Below are positions 55,896 to 64,000 of a DNA stretch of 64,000 bases, piece after piece (the first letter of the stretch is position 1; every line of letters begins with the position of its first letter). A program made the translations under genes and the position numbers. Under the pieces are notes generated by a model. It had not been told where the DNA came from, did not search any database, and saw only the letters and a program-made list of their open reading frames with translations. Source of the DNA: Diphasiastrum complanatum (lineage: Eukaryota > Streptophyta > Lycopodiopsida > Lycopodiales > Lycopodiaceae); the NCBI GenBank assembly GCA_029204225.1, contig CM055098.1:2045106-2109105 (forward strand), written 5' to 3'.

Positions 55896-57250
55896 GTGAC
55901 TTCCAACAACACTCAACTTGTCAAAGATCATGCTATGGCCGAGGAGGAGCTTCATGAAGATGAAGACCAAGTGGAACCTACTCCAAGTCCAAGGGTTCCA
56001 AGAAGATCAACAAGGACAAGGATTGAGCCATCAAGGCTCACTTATAGTGACAAAGAGGAGCAAAGGGAAGATTTTCAACTACTCAACTCTTATACTTTCT
56101 TGACTACTATGCTTGAAGATCCAACTAGTTTTGAGGAAGCAAATAAGTCTCAATATTGGAGGAAAGCTATGCAAGTAGAGTTTGATGCATTAATGGAAAA
56201 TCAAACTTGGAAACTTGTTGATTTACCTTATGGAAAGAAGTCTCTTACTTGTAAATGGATATATAGATTGAAATATAATCAAGATGGTTCCATTCATAAG
56301 TACAAAGCTAGACTTGTAGCAAAAGATTTTTTGCAAGTCAAAGGCATAGACTATGATGAAAACTTTGCACCTGTTTCAAAGCTTGTGACCATTAGATTAA
56401 TCATATGTCTTGCAACTTCTTTCAAATGGGAGCTCTTCCAACTTGATGTGACAAATGCTTTCTTGAATGGATTCTTGGAAGAGGAAATCTACATGTGCCA
56501 ACCCGAGGGCTTCATCAAAGATGGAGAAGAAGACAAGGTGTGTCTCTTGAAGAAGAGTCTTTATGGACTCAAGCAAGCACCAAGAGCATGGTGCTCTAGG
56601 TTGAATTCCCTATCTTATTTCCATTGGATCTGTTGTAAGTTCTTATGAACCATCATTGTAAGTCCATTAATATGTCATTGGAAAGGAGCAAAAAGGGTGG
56701 TAAGGTACATCTCGGCTACAAAAGACTTTGGCATAGTTTATGAAAGGACTAATATTTGTTTGAGAGCATATTCGAACTCAAGTTTTGTAGGTGACAAGAT
56801 GGATAGAAGATCCATAAGTGCATTTGCTACATTCTTATGTGGAGCAGCTATATCTTGGCTTTCCAAAAAGCAAGATACCATCTCTCTTTCATCAACAGAA
56901 TCCGAATATAAAGCTATGACAACAACAACAAAGGAGGTTCTTTGGCTTAAAAGGCTTTTGGAAGAGCTACATGTGATCAAGGATGAAGACATTCCATGCA
57001 TATATTGTGATAATCAAGCAGCTCAACAACTTGCAACAATCCAGTCTTCCATGCTCGAACAAAGCACATCGAGATTGCACATCATTTCATGAGGGAGAAA
57101 GTGCAAGCAAATGAGATCAAGCTTATTCATGTTTCATCATTAGATTGCATTGCTGATATACTCACCAAGGCATTGCCTAAAGATCCATTTATAAAATTAA
57201 GATTGGCTCTTGGAGTTATAGATAGAGCTATGCTAGATCTACCAAGCTAG
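55896..57250 (+). pseudogene. Copia H RT (YxDD deleted) and RNase H
   Basis: Linker SPRVPRRSTRTRIEPSRLTY, RT: DALMENQTWKLVDLPYGKKS, CKWIYRLKYNQDGS, DYDENFAPVSKLVTIRLI, QLDVTNAFLNGFLEEEIYM, KKSLYGLKQAPRAW. About 150 codons including the YVDD box are then missing between 56640 and 56690. RNase H: RAYSNSSFVGDKMDRRS (first Asp changed to Asn), LSSTESEYKAM, YCDNQAAQQLA, then a shift near 57045. Catalytically dead on two counts. Confidence 0.88.
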
Positions 57251-57262
57251 ATTTTTTAGGCG

Positions 57263-58081
57263 TGTGAAAAATGCAAAAATAAGCTTGGTAGAGGCCAAAA
57301 TTCTTGTATATAGGATAGACACACATGTGTGGAGCCTGTTCCCACGTGTGAAACTAGTGTACTTTTCATGTACCATAATCATATATGTTGTACATATGAT
57401 TTAATTCAAGTTCTATGGCTAAAATGGCCAAAAAAGTAGTTTTCTAGAGATATGACACATGGCACCAATCTAATGATTGCATGAGCCAAATACTTTGAAT
57501 AGGTGTCACATCCCATGTGTAGAGGATAGCTCACACGTGTGGAAATAGCTGAAGTAGGCGAGTTTTTGCTTCTAGAAGATTTCCATGAAGATCTCCATAT
57601 AGTAGGAAAGTAGACCAAAAATGCCCAAAATGGAAAGTTTTGATCCAAGTGTCAAATTGCATGATGGTGACAAGGCATCCTCACACGTGTGAGATCTGAT
57701 GCATGATCAGTACCTTAAGCTCCAAAAGTGTATATATAGAGGCTTATTTGGCCATAATCAATGTGAGACACCAATCTTGGTTTTGGAAGTAATTTTGAGT
57801 GATTCTCTTCATTTGTCTACATTCGTTTTGATTGTTTTGAGGTGCTATCAATGTGTACTTGATTTTCAAGTTGGAGTCCGTACTCAGACAGTGTTTCACA
57901 CGTGTGAAAGCAGAAAGTATACCTACCTTTTATTAATGATTGTTCTTGTTAGGATTTTATATCTAGAATTGATCTAGATTGATCTTAATCTCAAGTAGAT
58001 TGATAGATCAAGTAATCTAACAACCCATCCCTCTTGAGGATCAGATTAGAATCCACTCTTGGTCCTTGTACTTTTTGTACA
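57263..58081 (+). repeat. Copia H 3' LTR
   Basis: 819 bp, TGTGAAAAATGC to CTTTTTGTACA. TATATATA at 57731-57738; CACACGTGTG at 57532, 57682 and 57897; CCGTAC at 57878-57883. Same family as the E LTRs. Confidence 0.88.
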
Positions 58082-58265
58082 TCTGTAGTCCTTGATGAGG
58101 TGACCAGTCCTCTTACAGTATTCGCAGAACAGATTCTACTTTGGCTGGAATGATGAAGAAGAATTCGAATTCGACGTTGAGCCAAAATTCAACCCTGAGT
58201 AAAAATTTGACCCAGAGTCAAAATTCTACCCAGACTGTAAGTTGCTCTCTTTGTCAGAAATATCT
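58082..58265 (-). pseudogene. Copia gag zinc-knuckle scrap of another lineage
   Basis: Minus strand: an Asn/Ser-rich stretch (NFGSTSNSNSSSSFQPK) then FCEYCKRTGHLIKDYR, a CxxCx4Hx4C knuckle with the last Cys changed to Tyr. This form is typical of other Copia gags and unlike the CFFCGKKGHYASEC type of the neighbours. Confidence 0.65.
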
Positions 58266-58465
58266 GACTTATTTTTTGGGATTATGGATAAAAGAAACTC
58301 GCAAATAATTTACTCGTAGAATGTCAAAACCCTCTATTCTATATATCAATTATGAAAGTTACAATAAAACCATAAAAAAGAGGTCTATACTTAGGATGGA
58401 GATCATTCTTAAGATGGATCAAAATAGTGTGGTCAAATCTATGCTAAAACTAGTTCAAGAGGTCG
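58266..58465. other. Unassigned sequence
   Basis: AT-rich, no coding or repeat structure recognised. Confidence 0.35.
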
Positions 58466-59070
58466 TGTGAAAAATTCAACTAGTTTAGTTGAGATATTTT
58501 GGCAATTTTGAGTGCAACATGAAATTTCAACTTAGAGATAGATTTTTTTAATGTCAATAAAGGACTAAATAGTGTTTTTACTATTTTTGGCAAGTAGATA
58601 AGTGTACGAGGTTGGATTTGGACCCATTCTAATTGTCTAATCTAGATACATTACATCTAGTCACTAATAACTAGGTTTTTGATAAAGTACCTAGAAGTTT
58701 TTATTTTAGGACTAGTTTAGGGCAAGTGGCCAAATGACATTTTGGCAGCTATAAATAGTTGTACAAGCGTGCAGAAATTATCTTCGTATTTTTCTTTCCA
58801 TGTGGAGAATTTATCTCTTTTGATTTTATGTCCATCTCTTGCATATTTCTCAAGAGATCTTGATTTCTAGGGTATAGAATGTAATTTTTCTTGTACTACT
58901 TGATTCCACACATGTGAGAGACTGTATGTTGCTGCTTTTGTATGGAAAGGAACAATACCATATTGAAACTTGGTGTTTATGATCAGATCTTAGTGTATTT
59001 TGCAATTCTAGGTGATTTCTATCTTGTAGCTAAATCTAGATGTGCAACCAAATTTGGTCAAGATCTTGTT
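58466..59070 (+). repeat. LTR distantly related to the N1/solo LTR
   Basis: Starts TGTGAAAAATTCAACTAGTT (solo LTR: TGTAAAAGATTCAACTAGTT). It shares a GGCAAGTGGCCAAATGACAT-like block, TATAAATA at 58750-58757, and CACACATGTGAGAG followed by a GTATGG stretch near 58910-58955. The 3' end is lost in the following Gypsy sequence; no primer site. Confidence 0.6.
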
Positions 59071-60800
59071 GATTCATTAAGTATGTTTTGGATCTAATTT
59101 TCTTCATAGGTTGAGCTTTCAACACTAGCTTCCATTGTTCCACCTTAGCTAATGACTTGTCTGGTAGGCCTCGCATTAGAAATTCAACAATATTTGTAGC
59201 CCAATTTGGAACAATGTCGACGTAGACTCGAGACAACATTTGGTAATTCATCATCAAGTTGGGTTGCGATCTCCTGCCCTTTCTTTTGAGACACATGATT
59301 TGCCATGTAATGTTACTTTCCCTTGCATACCACGATTCTGAAATCAAACTCCAACAACAAAAGTAACCATCTAGCGATTCTTCCGGTGTTGCAGGTCTTG
59401 TTTACTAAATACAACAAGGGTTGATGGTTCGTATAAAGTGCAAAGTGGGTGGCCATCAAATAATGTCTAAATTTCTTGACTGCAAAACTCATTGCCAATG
59501 TCTTCTACTCCGTTGTTGAATAGTTCATCTCTACTTCATTGAGTTGTCATCTAGCAAGACAAATTGAAAAATCTTTTTTGTGCTCTCTAAGCTAGGTCAA
59601 GATGGCTTCGATTGCATACTTTGATGCATTCATATACATGTAAAATTCAATTATCCAATTGGGCGGTCATAAGATCTGCGTTGAGATCAAAGCTTCCTTG
59701 AGCTTTTGGAAAGATTGTAGGGCTTCCAATGTGGATCTGTGGTGAGTTTGTAAATCGGCCTAGCTAACGCTGCAAAGTCTAAAATGAAAATCCGCTAATA
59801 GTTAGCGTGTTCCATGAATATATACACTTCAAAAATCATCTCTGGTGGTGGTAGATCTACAATGACTTGTATCTTGGAGAGATTAGTGGCGATTTCATGT
59901 CTTGATACAAAATCAGGCCATATGTCACCCAAAATTGAAACCTTTCTACGTTCAAGGGAATCTAGTTCTTGTGGCACTGTATTAACACTTTCTCTAGTTG
60001 AGACAAGTGCTCATTGTTAGGTTCATGCACACACAGATCGTCCAGTTTTTTTTCAAAAAATTCTGTAGGTAATCTTTGAATGATGTCGTTTGCATAACTC
60101 TCTAAAACGTGCTCGATGCTTTGCAAAGTCTGACGAACGACATCACCTTATAGGCATAAGTTTTCCATTCAGTGGGTCTTATGCTGATCTTCATGTGCAA
60201 TCTTGACTTCATTGTAGCCACTGAAACCGTCCAAAAAAATTGTAGGCTTTTACTCCAGGTAAGCGATCTAAAGCACTTTCAATGAAAGGTAGGACAAAGC
60301 AATTCTTCCTTGTCACAACATTTAGGCCTTCAAATTTACACAGATTCACATTTTGTTGTTCTTCTTGGGCACTATAACTATGGGTGATACCCAATTTGTG
60401 TGCTCGATCTCATAAATGAAATCGGCATCAAGCAACTTCTGCAACTCTTGTTTGATCAGCTCTCTATAGTTTGGGTTGCAATGATGATATCAAATTACCT
60501 TGGGGATTGCTCCTTCCACCAAGGGTATGGTGTGATGGACTATGGTTGGTGGTATACTTTTTAGATCTTTATACGACCATGCAAAATAGTCTTGGTATTC
60601 TGTCAACAAGATTCATAGCCTTGTGAACTAAGTGGGTGTCAGTTGTGCTCCAACATGAACGATTTTGTCTTCTTCATCTAACACTGCTAGATTCATCGGT
60701 TGTGTTTGAGCAGAATTCTCATAGACTTGTTCCTTGTCATCCTGATCCTTGTCAGGCTCTCTTGGGCCTTGGGCAACATGATCAACACATCTTCTAGAGT
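59071..60800 (-). pseudogene. Gypsy L: RT and RNase H remnants, minus strand
   Basis: From right to left: linker KNYTLEDVLIMLPKAQE, MNLAVLDEEDKIVHVGAQL, RT start EYQDYFAWSYKDLKSIPPT, CKFEGLNVVTRKNCFVLPFI, ESALDRLPGVKAYNFFG, then a shift-ridden stretch to DFVSRHEIATNLSKIQVI and MEHANY. RNase H: MSFAVKKFRHYLMATHFALY, LVNKTCNTGRIARWLLLLLE, and the connection region. Stops and shifts occur about every 60 codons. Related to Gypsy J and M. Confidence 0.8.
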
Positions 60801-60935
60801 ATAATTCTTGAAGCCTTCAAACATCTTATGAACACCAATGCTCATCGAGATCCCCCCTTCAACATATTGAGCTTAGCATGACTTGTGAGCTATGAATTTT
60901 TTTATGGATCCAATCAGCCATAGCTTGTAGGATCC

Positions 60936-62450
60936 ATGTGTCGTAGGATATGTTCGTCGGTCAGCTTAGCTTTTTCATTGACATTGGCAACCGTTGACTG
61001 TATGGCTGGGCATATGCTTGTCAACCAGATTCAGATCCAGAACCCAGCACATCTTCACCCAAGTGCTATACATTGGAACGCCAATCACTTTTGGAGTGAA
61101 TATAATCAATGGCTGTCAGTGGAAGCTATTGAGAACCCTATGGACGATGATTTAATCCCTTGGCAATACGCTTTTACCTACAACAAGGAGACTGAGCTGA
61201 CTGATGAGTAGGTCTTGCAACATATGGATCCAGATCGCCATGGAATGAAGAAAGTACCAGCTCAGCCACCACAGAAATTTGCAATGGTTGAAGTTTCCAA
61301 GATAGATCCACCCACGGCACCTGCCAACAAAAAGAAGCAGTTGAGACAACGTTATAACTAGGTGATCTGATGGAGCGATCTACCATAAGAGGCCACAGCT
61401 ATTGTGGATGTTGATATTCGCAATCATGAAGTGAATATCACACCAGTTCCTAAGAAAGACAACAAGAATGAACCCAACTACATAGGCTAAAAAGGAAAAA
61501 AGAAAGTGTTGGACTCCTTGACGTCGGTCTGAATGGACCCAGACGCAGCATCATCATCCTCACAGACGATTGATAACCCAAAGGTTACAAGTTGAGCAAA
61601 GATCAATATGTTGAAGGAGGAATCCAGCCGAACGCCAGTTCACAAGATGCCAAAAATCTTCAAGAACTACTTTAGATGATGTAGTAATCATGATGTCGAG
61701 AGCACAAAGAGAACTTGATCAAAATCAGGAACTAGCGGAGCAAGTCTTCAAAGGACCTATGCAGATGCAACCTATGAATCTAGCTGAACCAAGTGAAGAA
61801 GAAAAGGTCGTTCATGTGGGAGAACAGTTAACACCCACTCAATTCAAAAGACTACACCCCTTATTGGTGGAATACAAAGATTGTTTCGCTTAAAATTACA
61901 GTGATCTGAAGAGTATACCACCAACTGTAGTCCAGCACACCATACCCTTGGTGGATGGAGCAATCCCCAAGGCGAGCCGTTACTACCAATGCAATCCAAA
62001 CTATACAGAAGTGATCAAACAAGAGTTGCAGAAGTTGCTAGATTTATGAAATCGAGCACACTGAATGGGTGTCACCGATAGTCATAGTACCCAAGAAGAA
62101 TGGCAAAATGTGAATCTGTGTGAACCTGAAAGTGTTAAATGCAGTCATCAAGGAGAATCATTTTCCTTTACCATTTATGGAAAGTGTTCTAAACAGAGTA
62201 GTAGGAGCCGGAGCCTACAGTTTCCTGGATGGTTTCAGTGGCTACAATCAGGTGAAAATAGCGCCAAAAGACCAGATGCCCCAAATAGCTTCCAACAAGT
62301 TATGCAGGAGGCATTTAAAGAGTATTTGCAAAAATTTCTGGAGATCTTCTTGGATGATCTGTGCATGCACGGACCTAACTCTGAGCACTTACCCAATTTG
62401 AAAAAGTTGACGAAATGCCGTGAATATTAGATATCTTTGAACCCAGAGAA
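60936..62450 (+). pseudogene. Gypsy M: pre-RT region and RT start, plus strand
   Basis: A gag-like or linker region (HPSAIHWNANHFWSEYNQWL, IPWQYAFTYNKETELTDE), then FKNY...VVIMMSRAQRELDQN, MNLAEPSEEEKVVHVGEQLT, LVEYKDCFA, IPPTVVQHTIPLVDGAIPKA, and RT: LKVLNAVIKENHFPLPFMES, AGAYSFLDGFSGYNQVKIAP, EIFLDDLCMH (active site F-L-DD). Ends near 62430. Same family as Gypsy L but in opposite orientation, so the two copies point away from each other with their 5' parts adjacent. Confidence 0.8.
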
Positions 62451-62499
62451 TGTTGGCTGATTCCGACGAATCCCCAAGATACTCGGCCAAAGCTACCCA

Positions 62500-63005
62500 C
62501 GAGCACCTCTCACCTTAGATCAAGGAGGTCTCTGAAAAGACGAGACAAATGAAGACTGAGAGCCAAGTATGAGAGTCGAGAAGTACTAGTTAAGAATGAC
62601 AAGCAAGAATTGTGTAAGCCTCATGGTGAATCCCGAAAGATGGAATGACCATGTAGGAACTAGTATTTTTAGGCAAGGTAATAAATGCAAGTAGACCCGT
62701 CTTAAAGAAAGTAGAGTGAGCCACCTTTTGATGGTGACCTCTAGTGGAGAACATAATTCCACTTGTAATTTGTGTAATGTGGAAATGCCACTAGGATGCC
62801 ACCTAAGAATCTCTCTTGCTTATTTAAGAGACTCCCCCTTTGTAGAAGAGAAGCTTTTGTAAATCTATCTACTCCATGCTGAAATAAAAAGATCTTCCAT
62901 GAGTTTTGATGCATTCTTGAGCTCCTTGATCATTCTTGTTTCTTGAGTGATGCTTTGATGATCTTGCCCCTCCATCTCCTTTGTGTGTGGGTTTGAAGTT
63001 TTGCA
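62500..63005 (+). repeat. LTR-like region, edges unresolved
   Basis: Has a TATA-like CTTATTTAAGAGACTCCCC near 62818 and an AATAAA near 62883, spaced as in plant LTRs. No matching copy in the window, so limits are uncertain. Confidence 0.4.
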
Positions 63006-63014
63006 AAACACAAT

Positions 63015-63118
63015 ATATGGCAACTGACATATTTACAAAAGTTTTAAATCAGGAGACACACAAAAATATCTGTGAAATCTTAAATTTGACAATTAAGGCA
63101 TTCAAGGACCCAGATTAA
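63015..63118 (+). pseudogene. Copia RNase H C-terminal tail
   Basis: MATDIFTKVLNQETHKNICE and about 14 further codons to a TAA, matching the tail of Copia I (MVADIFTKALSVNAHNKF). Only the last 35 codons remain. Confidence 0.75.
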
Positions 63119-63123
63119 GGACC

Positions 63124-63498
63124 GTGTTGGATTTCTATTTTTTGTCTTCCTAATCCTACAACTAATCCAGATCCTTTCACTTGTTGTATGTAAATGTCTC
63201 TATTGTCGCACAGTTTGTATAAATACACGTCTTTTCGAACAGTCTGCAAAAATATACGAAAATTGCAAATAGGTACCTGCTCGACAAAACCTACTCTAAT
63301 CGACAACTTTCAAAACCGACCGTCGAACTCATTGTCGAATCTCCTTTGAAGGAAATTGTCAAAACTGTTATTTGACCATATATTTTCACAACCCCATGAT
63401 TTCCATAGAATTTTCAATTGAATAAAATTCTCCACAGAGCAACAACTAACAGCAGAACATAGTCTCTTCATCTATCTTGTAAATGTATCAGTTTAGCA
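63124..63498 (+). repeat. Copia LTR following the 63.0-kb tail
   Basis: Begins TGTTGGATTTCTATTTTTTG, the same start as the Copia I LTR, just after an AAGGACCG purine-like stretch. TATAAATA at 63218-63225. The right end near TTTAGCA is approximate. Confidence 0.6.
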
Positions 63499-63639
63499 TT
63501 CTTTTAATTGTACAACTACCATGGCATCTTGAACTTTCTAAAGACTCTTCAAGGCCTTTTTTTCGAACTTATTGATGTCCTAAATGTGCAATTCTACTAT
63601 ATTGCTAAATTGCATGTAGTGGGAAATAATGAGCTCCAT

Positions 63640-63830
63640 GTGGTACCAACCAATGTTGGGCGGTTCTCACATATTTATGATACCCGCCAGTTCAGGGTAT
63701 TGCCTTTTTTTTTGAAACCAAGAACCGCCGGTTCAGGGTATTGGATTACATTTAAAATATTTACACCTGGCGGTTCTCAATAATATCTTATATGATAAAT
63801 CTTGGCGGTTCTCAATCTGTCAGTTATTAC
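63640..63830. repeat. Short dispersed repeat with GGCGGTTCTCA
   Basis: GGCGGTTCTCA occurs at about 63660, 63771 and 63804, with an inverted AGAACCGCC at about 63722. CCAGTTCAGGGTATTG and CCGGTTCAGGGTATTG are 50 bp apart. It may be the end of a small inverted-repeat element continuing outside the window. Confidence 0.5.
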
Positions 63831-64000
63831 TCCATTAAGAACAATCGGTTCCTATATTAGGTTCTCAATATATACTATTTTTATAAAAATTAATAAAAAA
63901 TTGTTTTGAAAATTATTGTTGCATACTCTGTTAAAATTCCCTCATATATTTATCAAAAGACACATGGAAGCCATATAAAAAAAGTGTAAGTGCACAAAAT

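Noticed and set aside
63508-63783. 91-codon plus-strand frame near the right end
   Set aside because: Runs through the GGCGGTTCTCA repeat and an LTR edge; no protein-like pattern.
1-64000. tRNA, rRNA, CRISPR or riboswitch features
   Set aside because: None seen. The tRNA-like matches are only 12-18-bp primer-binding sites of LTR elements.

Overview
The window is repeat-dense plant nuclear DNA. Almost every coding trace belongs to LTR retrotransposons of the Ty1/Copia and Ty3/Gypsy superfamilies, most of them broken, nested or chimeric. AT-rich sequence, plant-type initiator-Met primer-binding sites (TGGTATCAGAGC), 550-830 bp LTRs and dense nesting point to a large seed-plant genome. A gymnosperm is my guess, not something the sequence proves. 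The only possible non-transposon gene is a decayed, apparently spliced fragment at 1.1-1.9 kb. I saw no tRNA, rRNA, CRISPR or bacterial-type feature.

Layout, left to right. 1-582 is an LTR fragment. 1.95-13.5 kb is a three-layer nest: element N1 has its 5' LTR split by N2 (2326-12561, target duplication AATTC), and N2 has its own 5' LTR split by the young N3 (2342-6911, LTRs about 99% identical by eye). N3 carries an open gag-protease frame whose integrase/RT part has been replaced by about 280 unrecognised residues. 13.7-26.0 kb is a minus-strand mosaic of Copia and Gypsy pieces with two copies (X1, X2) of an unrecognised promoter-plus-ORF module, here called X. 26.07-26.64 kb is a solo LTR with target duplication CATAT, next to a hairpin repeat array. 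28.6-32.9 kb is a TNT1-like Copia (C). 33.8-36.74 kb is a Gypsy (D) with a tRNA-Asp-type primer site, fused to a minus-strand Copia (B, 36.75-40.59 kb).

40.6-50.9 kb is Copia F, whose 5' end is module X4 joined in frame to gag. F is interrupted by the minus-strand non-autonomous element E (42190-46606, target duplication GTTTT). 50.9-54.1 kb is minus-strand Copia G headed by module X3. 54.1-58.1 kb is Copia H. The right end holds a Copia gag scrap, another LTR, two Gypsy fragments in opposite orientation, an LTR-like region, a Copia tail with LTR, and a short GGCGGTTCTCA repeat.

Themes that tie the window together: (1) module X sits upstream of, and in the same orientation as, four different retroelement bodies; (2) one Copia/antisense-Gypsy junction occurs at two loci 25 kb apart, so a chimeric copy was probably mobilised; (3) likely autonomous/non-autonomous pairs by LTR similarity (G with N3, H with E); (4) the palindrome CACACGTGTG, often near CCGTAC, recurs in LTRs and leaders of otherwise different families. 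Nearly all pol genes are interrupted; the N3 frame is the clearest intact product. All similarity statements are by eye; no search or alignment program was run.
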